Part shown: positions 9,701 through 16,145 of the stretch, in pieces
Layout: every line of letters starts with the position of its first letter
Numbering within the stretch: the first letter of the stretch is position 1
Assembly (NCBI GenBank): GCA_013287095.1
Contig: JABDEJ010000044.1
Coordinates: 1 to 20,326 of the forward strand
Direction: 5' to 3'
DNA length: 20,326 bases
Source of the DNA: Bacteroidota bacterium
GTDB lineage: Bacteria > Bacteroidota > Bacteroidia > CAILMK01
Notes under the pieces: model-generated
Database searches by the model: none
What the model was told of the DNA's origin: nothing
Seen by the model: only the letters and a program-made list of their open reading frames with translations
Made by a program: the position numbers and the translations under genes

Positions 9701-9928
9701 TTTTTGCGTAGTGCAATAGACCTGAACACCTCCAAAACTGCCAAAGTACTTAATTTCCGGGAGTGCATTCCCGGATGGATCAGCCAATTGACCACGGTTT
9801 TCTTCAAAAGCCCAATCTTTTGGATGCAAAAACTGGGAAACGAAAGTTGATGATGGGACATTTGCAGCAATGGCTGAATAGTAAATAAAAACCATTGCTG
9901 AAATAAGCAGGGTAACAGTAGTTTTCAT
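6752..9928 (-). CDS. Secreted SBBP beta-propeller protein with PKD-like modules and T9SS type A tail (copy 1)
   Basis: This 1,058-residue paralogue of the next gene downstream has the same architecture throughout. It has a signal peptide (MKTTVTLLISAMVFIYYS, cleavage near IAA|N), the N-terminal module with DWAFEENRGQL, seven W(A/S/G)TY(F/Y)GG propeller repeats (~264-718), three PKD/Ig-like domains, and a T9SS type A sorting domain at about 973-1058 (WSVFPNPFKD ... GIYLITMRA). Its last residues are RIIRVKY where the other copy has RIVKD, explained by a 6-nt difference just before the stop. It is the promoter-proximal gene of the pair; a -7 element lies 21 nt upstream of the ATG. The C-terminal sorting domains of the two copies are nearly the same, while the propellers differ more, so binding specificity may have diverged. 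Biological function is unknown. Confidence 0.9.
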   Translation of the reverse strand: MKTTVTLLISAMVFIYYSAIAANVPSSTFVSQFLHPKDWAFEENRGQLADPSGNALPEIKYFGSFGGVQVYCTTQKLSFVFTKTTILPSAPNHESKLAIKPATPPKSTINACRLDLEFEGTNNDVNIVTGNKQDMTINYATAHAGPGGINGVNFYKTLTYINLYNHIDMVVSANSTGLEYEFIVHPGGNTEDIKLVRSGADNMEMLTNGGIKYSTALGTMDESKPQSFIGSQSIKSNFIRNGNKLTFKTEEYDHNKDLMIDPGLQWATYFGGDSDDRAFTIALDLSGNIYIAGFTNSPEGIATKGAYQTSLNGGSDYNAFIAKFSSSGKLFWATYFGGDSGAYAQGCVVDQSGNLYVVGYTTSLKGIATQGAYQTSNHGGGDDVFLAKFNNNGSLIWSTYYGGINADYGWGIAVDANNNAYISGFTASYSGIATKGSFQTSYGGNVFDAFVAKFSKSGDLVWGTYFGGTGEDQATGIGLDNSNNVYITGTTKSPKGIATSGAYKTNCDINNGNAFLACLDSNGVQKWGTYFGGTGGEDIGYALATNGKDKVYFTGVSGNTSNVATSGSGQSIFGGGACDAFVADFNTNGSINWATYYGGNDFDIAYGISADSSGNTYITGYTYSTDQIATAGAFQTASASTYYSNAFLAQFNSSSILQYGTYYGGNVIEEGHGVANDNSGDVYMTGVSQSSGLATGGAYQSNLAGQNDAFIAKFNLCNLTTSISGNTLTCANSTLPYVASKHSNSNYDWTVSGGSIVSGNYTDSIIVKWNGNGTGTVSEEELNSLSGCNDTKSVKVTIAPLVVPVITGDTEVCPLSSSSYHVTPVSGVTYTWNVKTGSISTPPGRDSIEVFWLSSGKGSVSVNESSAGGECKSADTINITVAPKPVAEVKITEFGKGDFKFQSIDSSLASSDYRWVIGGINYTGPLALELFRRDGSYSVDLTVTNAAGCSSKFDTTLNITDAGIEENNPGDMDWSVFPNPFKDQLEIHYTLSEPGPVEITVHDILGKNVATIVSKNLQPGIYTSVFDASTANLTEGIYLITMRANSGIETQRIIRVKY
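7776..9136 (-). repeat. Seven SBBP beta-propeller repeats of copy 1
   Basis: Seven units of about 60-65 codons begin WATYFGG, WATYFGG, WSTYYGG, WGTYFGG, WGTYFGG, WATYYGG and YGTYYGG, each carrying the GYTxSxxGIATxGAYQTS-type segment. The count and order correspond blade for blade with the neighbouring paralogue, so the duplication happened after the propeller was assembled. Confidence 0.85.
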
Positions 9929-9937
9929 GACGACATA

Positions 9938-9979
9938 TTTTAGTTTATCAAAAATAGGTTTTTTTGATCTAAACTAAAA
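9938..9979. promoter_or_regulatory. Long palindrome overlapping the promoter of the SBBP pair
   Basis: TTTTAGTTTA at 9938-9947 is the exact reverse complement of TAAACTAAAA at 9970-9979. Inside these arms TCAAAAA (9948-9954) can pair with TTTTTGA (9961-9967), leaving a 2-nt bulge on one side, for about 17 paired positions. The minus-strand -7 element TATTTTTG (9949-9956) lies within it. An operator is the simplest reading; a cruciform or an attenuator hairpin from a more distant start is possible. Confidence 0.6.
9949..9956 (-). promoter_or_regulatory. -7 element for the SBBP tandem unit
   Basis: On the minus strand this reads TATTTTTG, a full match to TAnnTTTG. It lies 21 nt upstream of the copy 1 start codon, giving a leader of only ~15 nt. 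No convincing -33 TTTG is seen at the usual 17-21 nt spacing, so a helper protein acting at the surrounding palindrome may be needed. Confidence 0.5.
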
Positions 9980-10091
9980 ATTTGCGTCAAAACCATTAAA
10001 ATTAACGATTTTTAGAGCGTTTGCATATTCAATATTATGTCTCATTTCTAACTACTTAAACTTCCCTTATACAGTTTATTTCAAAAAAAAT

Positions 10092-10099
10092 TATATTTG
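10092..10099 (+). promoter_or_regulatory. -7 element for the four-helix-bundle membrane protein
   Basis: TATATTTG at 10092-10099 is a perfect TAnnTTTG match preceded by an A-tract. The TTG at 10097-10099 is part of this element and therefore cannot be the start codon if the promoter is real. Transcription would begin near 10106. No clear -33 box is visible. Confidence 0.6.
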
Positions 10100-10135
10100 C
10101 AAATATTCGCTCACCTTAAATCACATCATATAACC

Positions 10136-10807
10136 TTGCGTAAGTCTGCCTATTTAAAAATTATTTTAGTTGCTTTTGGAGTTGTATTAATTGCCCAACA
10201 GGTTTTTAATTACGTATATATTAAACGGTTAGACAGGAAATATAGCGATATTATTACCGACAAACTGGAAATATTGCGGTCTTTTGCACTCGTGTCAAAC
10301 CAATCTGCAAGCCTTGAACGCGCTATGGTTCATCTCATTCGCTACAATGGAAAAGATTATGACAGTGTGACCAAACAGATCGGCTATGGTTCATCAAACA
10401 TAAACAACCTACTTTCAAAAATGAAGCAACATGCTGTTTCAGCAGATGAAAATGCATCCATTGACAGTCTTGGCTCTCTTTTTAGCACCTATATGGCCAA
10501 GTGCAACAGTGATTTGGTGATTATGAAATCAAAGCAGGTAGATTCTGCAGCAGCCACATCTATTATTGGAGAACTCCGGGAAGTCTATACCGATTTTACA
10601 AGCAAGCAATTAAAGGAAATCACTCATTTCATCGGAAATGGAGAAAAGGTTAGCGATGAAATAAGTGCAAACACAAGTAAAACTTCAGCATTCCTTCTTT
10701 TCATAGGCATATTGCCCTTTATAGTCATGTCAATGATGCTGGTACTTGCTGCTTTGACCCTTTTCGTTTTGGGTTATTCAGTCAACTGGTTCAGGAATAT
10801 GGAATAA
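10136..10807 (+). CDS. Membrane protein resembling a chemoreceptor four-helix-bundle sensor, no output domain
   Basis: The protein has 223 residues if it starts at TTG 10136 (MRKSAYLKIILV...). The frame is open upstream to 10052, but the in-frame TTG at 10097 sits inside a -7 promoter element and no ATG occurs before residue ~63, so the later TTG is preferred. It has one N-terminal transmembrane helix (~7-28, IILVAFGVVLIAQQ), a ~150-residue helical extracytoplasmic region rich in Ser/Asn/Lys, and a long hydrophobic segment (~180-213, FLLFIGILPFIVMSMMLVLAAL). This is the layout of a 4HB_MCP-type sensor, the input module of chemoreceptors and histidine kinases. After the second helix only about ten residues remain (SVNWFRNME), so HAMP, kinase and signalling domains are absent. 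It may act with a partner protein or be a remnant. The family call is from overall pattern only. Confidence 0.65.
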   Translation: MRKSAYLKIILVAFGVVLIAQQVFNYVYIKRLDRKYSDIITDKLEILRSFALVSNQSASLERAMVHLIRYNGKDYDSVTKQIGYGSSNINNLLSKMKQHAVSADENASIDSLGSLFSTYMAKCNSDLVIMKSKQVDSAAATSIIGELREVYTDFTSKQLKEITHFIGNGEKVSDEISANTSKTSAFLLFIGILPFIVMSMMLVLAALTLFVLGYSVNWFRNME

Positions 10808-10871
10808 AGGATTTATTCCATCTCCAATTGGAGAAGGGTAAGCGGACATTTTTAGAGATGCCCTTTATTCC
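10801..10871. terminator. Nested inverted repeats between convergent genes, probable bidirectional terminator
   Basis: GGAATAAA (10801-10808) pairs with TTTATTCC (10812-10819) across a 3-nt loop. TCTCCAATTGGAGA (10821-10834) is a perfect palindrome. GGAATAAAGG (10801-10810) is also exactly complementary to CCTTTATTCC (10862-10871), so a larger alternative stem can close the region. The structure spans both stop codons of the convergent genes. A T-run (attttt, 10849-10853) lies inside. Terminator function is inferred. Confidence 0.5.
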
Positions 10872-11398
10872 CCACCACCCTTTTCACCAATAAAATAGTC
10901 TTCGGGGCGTTTAAAAAGCACATTGAATGATGTAAGGCTGCCATAGCATTTGGTAATGTACTGCTGAATGGAAACCTTTTCTTCATCGGTGAGAGCGCTG
11001 GCATTTACACGTTGTTCCAGGGTGCGCATCCTGTCACGGATCATAACAATTTTATGAAAAAGGGCATCAATCGGCATTTCCTTAGGCTTCAGGCTCTTGT
11101 CACCCGGCTGCATGATAAGAATCCCTCCTGTCCACTTGGCACCGAGAGGTATTATTTCCTGCATATCAGCCCATTTGCGCAGGATATTCACCAGGCTTCT
11201 TTCAACATCTGCAAGGCTGACAAGATCATCTGAAGGCTCCTCTTCTTCAATAATTTCAAGTGGATAGCCATGTGAAATCTCCTTCCTGCCTGAGGCCATA
11301 AAAGTAATAATATACGTGGCAGATTTAACGCCTATGACCACGCCATCACCGAATTCTTTATGTTTTATGCGTGATCCTATGCCGAGTGTTGTTTCCAT
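10865..11398 (-). CDS. Conserved Bacteroidota protein of unknown function, Tudor/CarD-like N-terminus
   Basis: This 177-residue soluble protein starts at the ATG at 11396-11398 (METTLGIGSRIKHKEFGDG). An in-frame extension to 11482 only translates a low-complexity leader repeat, so I reject it. Residues 5-45 (GSRIKHKEFGDGVVIGV ... YIITFMASGRKEI) look like the small beta-barrel seen in the UvrD/PcrA C-terminal Tudor domain and in CarD-type RNA-polymerase-binding domains. An acidic linker EEEEPSDD follows, then a helical segment with the distinctive WTGGILIMQPGD, PKEMPIDALFHKIVMIRDRMR and YGSLTSFNVLFKRPEDYF. I recognise the pattern as a widespread Bacteroidota protein without an assigned function. 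A nucleic-acid or polymerase-associated role is an inference from the N-terminal fold alone. Confidence 0.75.
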   Translation of the reverse strand: METTLGIGSRIKHKEFGDGVVIGVKSATYIITFMASGRKEISHGYPLEIIEEEEPSDDLVSLADVERSLVNILRKWADMQEIIPLGAKWTGGILIMQPGDKSLKPKEMPIDALFHKIVMIRDRMRTLEQRVNASALTDEEKVSIQQYITKCYGSLTSFNVLFKRPEDYFIGEKGGGE

Positions 11399-11403
11399 GT
11401 TAG

Positions 11404-11453
11404 TAAGAAGTGATAAGTGATAAGTGGTAAGTTTTAAGTGAAAAGTGAAAAGT
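11404..11453. repeat. AAGTGA(T/A)-type short tandem repeat in a leader
   Basis: Degenerate 7-8 nt units (AAGTGAT, AAGTGAT, AAGTGGT, AAGT, AAGTGAA, AAGTGAA) run through the leader of the 177-residue protein, between its candidate promoter and its ATG. No extra gene is encoded. Repeats of this style are common between Bacteroidota genes. Confidence 0.75.
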
Positions 11454-11479
11454 AAATGATTCCTAATTGAACTAAAACG

Positions 11480-11487
11480 CAAAATTA
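11480..11487 (-). promoter_or_regulatory. -7 element for the 177-residue protein
   Basis: On the minus strand this reads TAATTTTG, matching TAnnTTTG. It is about 81 nt upstream of the preferred ATG and 33 nt after the end of the PKD gene, so the gene has its own promoter rather than depending on the long upstream transcript. The best TTTG upstream is only 14 nt away, which is short. Confidence 0.4.
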
Positions 11488-11519
11488 AGATATTACATTT
11501 TCAAATTCGTAATTCTTAA

Positions 11520-14500
11520 TTACCTTATCACCGTTACAGCTCCATCGGCTTCTTCATTCTTACCACCGATAAAGCGATACTGAAACACATAATAATAAGT
11601 GCCATCAGGAAATTGATAGGATGGATACATAGTTGAAGTACCTAATGAACCGGAGGTAATATTAGTGCCGTCCCACCTTGAGTTTTTGTCATCGCTATGG
11701 AATACCCGCTGTCCCCAGCGATTGTAAATATCCAGTTGATAGACAAGGCTCCCATATATTTTAATATTGAAATCAGGATTGTAGGTATCACCATTGGGCG
11801 TAAATACGTTTGGAATAAATAAAGATGTATCAATGTGAATCGTATCACAATATTTGGCAAAACATCCTTTTTCATTATAAGCTGTCAGGCATATAGTGGA
11901 TTTACCTGCCTTTTGAAAGATATGATTTATTTCCTGGTTTGAAGTCGTATTTAAGATGGGCGATCCATCACCAAAATCCCAGGTATAGCGCACCCCTCCT
12001 ACCGAAAGGTTTTTGAAACTGAAATTGGGCGTGTCATTTTTGAGTGTATCCACACTAAATAAAGATTTTATGTCTATTACATGGATGTTTATAGATGCCG
12101 TATCCGGACAATGGGCACCACTGCCACTTACAACTGCATGATACTTGCCTGTTTTAGTGTATAAATGACTGAATTGAGGGTTGGTTTTCGTCGCGCTTTC
12201 ACCATCGCCAAAATTCAATGTCCAGGTGGTATAGCCTGTATCGGGTGCACTCTTAAAAAATATAGAATCCGTTCCAAGGCATATCAGCGTATCAGATGCC
12301 GTAAGTACCTGCTTGTTTGTATCATAAACCACTACCTTGATCTGGCAAAGTGTGTCGGGAAAAATATCTGAGCAATAAAGCGGTTTTCCGGTTGAGTCGG
12401 TCAATGTATCTGCCACAAAAAACTGTGGGCAAAACGTTCCGGGATGCATATAGGTAAGTCTGACGGTATCACCACCATAGCTGGACACCGTAGTTCCATC
12501 CCCAAGTATCCATTCTCGTATTTTGGCCTGATTTGATTGGTCCAGTACCAAAACAGTAAATGGGACACACCCCTTATTAGTGCCTATTATGCTAAATCCT
12601 GCCGAGGGACCGAGAATATGGATCACCCTCTGGAACGAGTCGGCACATCCTTTGGTAGTCGCTCCTGTCCCGGGGGCAGTTCTAACAACTAATTTGACTA
12701 TATAATCGCCACTCCTGATATAAAGATGTCCCGCATTTTTCTTGCTTGAGTCTGTTATAACCAATGGCGGGGCCCCATCCCCAAAATCCCAGGTCCATGA
12801 ATATATCTTGTACAGATTTAAGGAATCTTTGAAAGGTTTTATGATATGGGAGGAATCAACAAACTGGAAAAAATGTGACCCTGTACAATATCTGGTATCA
12901 CCTGGTGCAGCGATGGTGAAAAAAGCTGAATCACCGATAACCTTGATATAGTTTGGCCTTGAGAGAGTCTGGCTGCAACCGTTACTGTCTGTTGTATATA
13001 AGGTCACTGTATAACTTCCCCCCTTAGTATATACATAGTACGGATCCGGCCCTGTGGCATCAATGATGCCATCTCCATTGAAATCCCATTCCATTTTTTC
13101 CGGGATTTTTGGTTTGTGGCCGTTCCTGGCACTATCAGGGTTACGCCAATAGTCTGTCGTATCATATCCAAACGGGCTTGTATGAAATGGGAGAAAATAT
13201 TGCACAATCCCTTGAAAATGAACCGTATCATTAGTGCATACTACCGTATTATCAGATGCAAAGTCCACATAATCGCCCACCGTTACCTCATACCTTGAGG
13301 TATCAACACAGCCAAAGCGGCTGAACATAACAGCCATAATTGTGAAATGGCCGGGATATGGAACCACTATCGATGTGGTATCTGTAAGATAATTAAAGTT
13401 CAGGTTTGATGAATCATCTATTCCCCACAATCTGTTATGCACGGTTGAGGTAATGGTATCATAAGTACCGTTTTTCTGTTTTACAATCCGGTATCTTATC
13501 GTGTCAGGTTTGGGTTTCGCAATCGTATCACCATAGTCAAGCGTTTCAGCAAAATAATAGGTAAAAGTCTTTATTCCTAATTGTTGTGGAACAAATGGCC
13601 ACATTTTAAGGGTATCCCCAAGGCAACTATGTATGGTTGAAACACCGATGGATGGATTAAGTCCATGAATGTATTTGTAATCATGGTACCAGACCGTATC
13701 GGTGCAATTATAATTATTGGTTACCACAAGCCCAATGGTTTTCCATCCGGTATCCTTTGTGTACTCGAATGTCCCGAAATAATTTACAATGGTGTCTTTG
13801 TTCAGCCAATTAAATTTCACAATCTTGCCACAAGCCACCTCCTGCGCCACAGAATCAAGCACCATATTAAAATCACGCTTATAACAACTTGGCAATGTTT
13901 CATTAAGGTTTATGGTTTGCATGGAATCAAGGCAGGGTTTCCCGGAAATGATCATCCCTCTCCTGGGGCCATTGGCCGGCAGGCTGTCCTGGATAAGGGA
14001 TGTCATGTTTTTAATATTGCTGTATTGAGGTGCCCAACCCGCATCCGGGGCTTCCAAAACCACAGGAATTGAATCTTTATCACTGCAATTGGTCATTGTG
14101 TCTGATGTGGTGAGGATAACCCAGTAGCATCCATCTTTCTGGAAAAGATGCGTAGGCAGTTTTTCCGTTGAATAGCGATCCGTTGTCACTGGATTTTTTT
14201 GGGTGGAAGTGTTTGGGCTTCCTTCCTTAAAATCCCATAAATAGGTAAGGCTGTCGCTGGCATACGGATAGTCTTTGTTCAGACATTTGGACGGATAGTC
14301 TAGCGGGAAATTATCAATCTCATAATATCCCCTGTACTTGTCGCTGAAATTGGTAAATGTGATCTTTTGCGGAGCCTGGCACCGAAGCGAAAACAGGCTT
14401 GTATCATCCATGTAGAGCGGCCTGTTTACAAAGGGTGGGGCACTGTAAAGATTTCCTGTCGGGAACGGGCTTCCCTTATACCAGTAATGCAGGGTAGGGA

Positions 14501-15980
14501 ATTGCTCTATGGTATCTTTATATGAGTCTACATGAGGCTTATAGGACAAAAGTACGTTTTGGATTTTTTTTCCATTGCAGATATAAAGCGAATCCGGATC
14601 ATATTTTTTGATCGTATCCACTTTACAGTTGTCATAAACCGACTCGCCGTTTTTGACCACAGTGGGGGTATAAGTATAATATTTTGAATACCCCGGGCCA
14701 GCGCATGATGTATCGAAATAACTCGCATATTTCGATGGGGAAATCAGGAACGAAGCATTGGGAGGTACGGAATCCCATGCCTGGTTAATGCCTTTTACAG
14801 GCATGATGAGTGCTATTGGACCTAAAATTTTAATTCCATCACAAATAGTGGAGTCGTAATGACATTTACCGATTACAACATCAATGTGGATCGTGTAAAC
14901 ACCAGGGAACTCATATATATGGTTTTCACCTGCAGAAAAGCCGAGGGTCCTTCGGTATGGGTCCCCATAATCCCAGTAATATCCTAATGCCAATGGATGG
15001 GGGGGCACGATAAATTCTGCCATAGAATCCAAGGTAAAACATCCACTAAAGCTGGGGAATAAGGTAGGGACAAGCTTATACGGCTGCACAATGATTGGGG
15101 TATTAATCGAATCAAATCCGGAACACCCATATTTGTTTTCGATATAAAGAGATGGATGATAATTACCTGCTTTTGAATAAATATGCTGAAAATTAGTCCA
15201 TTGTGCAAGGCAACCAGGGTTCCGCAGGTCGCACGAATCCTTCGTACCATCTCCGAAATTCCAGATAAACTTGGTGATATATTGTCCTGCAGTGTCGGTG
15301 GAATCTTTGAATGTTGCTACTTCGATATCTTTTACGCAATCAAAAGCCAGATCAATAGAAAATTTCGGGCTGAGGCTTAGTCCTACGTCCGTAGTATATC
15401 TGACACTTATGATTTTTTGAATGGTATTTGTACACCCATTACTATCAGTTACCTGGAGTGTTACCTGGTAATATCCACTGTCTGAATATGCATAACAAGG
15501 GTTTTGCTTTGTTGAACTTTGTCCGTCTCCAAAATTCCACTGCCAGGCCACGATAGGCGCTTTCTCGGCACCTTGAGAAGATTTGTCTGCAAAACATATT
15601 GCATTGCCCCTGGCACAAAGCAGGATTATCTGGTTGTTGTTTACAACAAAATCGGCAAGAGGGTTATGGTAAACAACTATTGCCTTAGGAAGGGAGACCG
15701 TGCATTGTGTGCCGTTTTGAAAAATTACAGTCACATTCGAAACATAAGACCCAGCACTAGTAAATGCATGTGTGGGGTTAGATTGTACCGAACTGTCCCC
15801 GTCACCAAAATGCCAGAGATAACTTACTGCTGTTGATGTATTAGTGGTTTTGAATTCATATTGTACCGGAAGTGGTACGCAACCTTTATCAACGCTGACC
15901 GCAATATCACAAGGGTTCTGGGCTTTTGCAGCAATAGTAAATAACAGAAATATAACGCAGAATTTATAGGTTCGCTGCAT
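11520..15980 (-). CDS. Giant PKD-repeat surface protein with T9SS type B (gliding-motility-type) C-terminal domain
   Basis: This 1,486-residue secreted protein has a signal peptide at residues 1-20 (FCVIFLLFTIAAKA|Q). About ten PKD or PKD-like modules follow. Clear cores are WHFGDGDS (~56-63), WNFGDGQS (~148-155), WNFGDGTK (~240-247), WDFGDGAP, LNFGDGES and WDFGDGSP. Degenerate ones are WDYGDPYR, WDFKEGSP, WDFNGDGI and WILGDGTT. Residues 1386-1486 form the type B sorting domain (IPNVFTPNGDTYNPDF ... LDIYNRWGQRVF ... FPDGTYYYVFQY), found on SprB-like adhesins and other surface-retained T9SS cargo. The module is usually exported by T9SS and anchored or assembled at the outer surface. No enzymatic domain is visible. 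It is likely an adhesin or structural surface protein, with its own promoter at 16052-16059. Confidence 0.9.
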   Translation of the reverse strand: MQRTYKFCVIFLLFTIAAKAQNPCDIAVSVDKGCVPLPVQYEFKTTNTSTAVSYLWHFGDGDSSVQSNPTHAFTSAGSYVSNVTVIFQNGTQCTVSLPKAIVVYHNPLADFVVNNNQIILLCARGNAICFADKSSQGAEKAPIVAWQWNFGDGQSSTKQNPCYAYSDSGYYQVTLQVTDSNGCTNTIQKIISVRYTTDVGLSLSPKFSIDLAFDCVKDIEVATFKDSTDTAGQYITKFIWNFGDGTKDSCDLRNPGCLAQWTNFQHIYSKAGNYHPSLYIENKYGCSGFDSINTPIIVQPYKLVPTLFPSFSGCFTLDSMAEFIVPPHPLALGYYWDYGDPYRRTLGFSAGENHIYEFPGVYTIHIDVVIGKCHYDSTICDGIKILGPIALIMPVKGINQAWDSVPPNASFLISPSKYASYFDTSCAGPGYSKYYTYTPTVVKNGESVYDNCKVDTIKKYDPDSLYICNGKKIQNVLLSYKPHVDSYKDTIEQFPTLHYWYKGSPFPTGNLYSAPPFVNRPLYMDDTSLFSLRCQAPQKITFTNFSDKYRGYYEIDNFPLDYPSKCLNKDYPYASDSLTYLWDFKEGSPNTSTQKNPVTTDRYSTEKLPTHLFQKDGCYWVILTTSDTMTNCSDKDSIPVVLEAPDAGWAPQYSNIKNMTSLIQDSLPANGPRRGMIISGKPCLDSMQTINLNETLPSCYKRDFNMVLDSVAQEVACGKIVKFNWLNKDTIVNYFGTFEYTKDTGWKTIGLVVTNNYNCTDTVWYHDYKYIHGLNPSIGVSTIHSCLGDTLKMWPFVPQQLGIKTFTYYFAETLDYGDTIAKPKPDTIRYRIVKQKNGTYDTITSTVHNRLWGIDDSSNLNFNYLTDTTSIVVPYPGHFTIMAVMFSRFGCVDTSRYEVTVGDYVDFASDNTVVCTNDTVHFQGIVQYFLPFHTSPFGYDTTDYWRNPDSARNGHKPKIPEKMEWDFNGDGIIDATGPDPYYVYTKGGSYTVTLYTTDSNGCSQTLSRPNYIKVIGDSAFFTIAAPGDTRYCTGSHFFQFVDSSHIIKPFKDSLNLYKIYSWTWDFGDGAPPLVITDSSKKNAGHLYIRSGDYIVKLVVRTAPGTGATTKGCADSFQRVIHILGPSAGFSIIGTNKGCVPFTVLVLDQSNQAKIREWILGDGTTVSSYGGDTVRLTYMHPGTFCPQFFVADTLTDSTGKPLYCSDIFPDTLCQIKVVVYDTNKQVLTASDTLICLGTDSIFFKSAPDTGYTTWTLNFGDGESATKTNPQFSHLYTKTGKYHAVVSGSGAHCPDTASINIHVIDIKSLFSVDTLKNDTPNFSFKNLSVGGVRYTWDFGDGSPILNTTSNQEINHIFQKAGKSTICLTAYNEKGCFAKYCDTIHIDTSLFIPNVFTPNGDTYNPDFNIKIYGSLVYQLDIYNRWGQRVFHSDDKNSRWDGTNITSGSLGTSTMYPSYQFPDGTYYYVFQYRFIGGKNEEADGAVTVIR

Positions 15981-16051
15981 CGTTTTCTAATAATGGCTCT
16001 GCTAACTTATGGATAATAATCCTAATAATGAAATTATCGGGCTGAATTTGG

Positions 16052-16059
16052 CAAAAATA
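16052..16059 (-). promoter_or_regulatory. -7 element for the PKD type B protein
   Basis: On the minus strand this reads TATTTTTG, a full match to TAnnTTTG, giving a leader of about 65 nt before the ATG at 15978-15980. A TTTG (16086-16083, minus) lies 23 nt upstream, slightly too far for the usual -33 box, and falls inside an inverted repeat. Confidence 0.5.
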
Positions 16060-16078
16060 AATATTAAGCAGTTCTATT

Positions 16079-16109
16079 TTATCAAATTACGGCACTTAAC
16101 ATTTGATAA
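16079..16109. promoter_or_regulatory. 9-bp inverted repeat upstream of the PKD gene promoter
   Basis: TTATCAAAT (16079-16087) and ATTTGATAA (16101-16109) are perfect reverse complements separated by 13 nt. The site sits between the end of the S74-domain gene and the promoter of the PKD gene. It could be an AT-rich terminator for the former or an operator for the latter. The two-turn centre-to-centre spacing (22 bp) suits a dimeric DNA-binding protein. Confidence 0.45.
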
Positions 16110-16145
16110 TTCTGAATAACTTATTATATTATTTACCGTTTCGAA

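Noticed and set aside
10097..10135. TTG at 10097 as start of the four-helix-bundle protein
   Set aside because: These bases are part of the TATATTTG promoter element; the transcript would begin after them.
11399..11482. N-terminal extension of the 177-residue protein to 11482
   Set aside because: The extra 28 residues only translate the tandem AAGTGAT leader repeat, and the -7 element overlaps this upstream start; METTLGIGS is a natural N-terminus.
13665..14072. 135-codon plus-strand frame inside the PKD gene
   Set aside because: It is antisense to a secure coding region with PKD and type B tail; the translation is unrecognisable.
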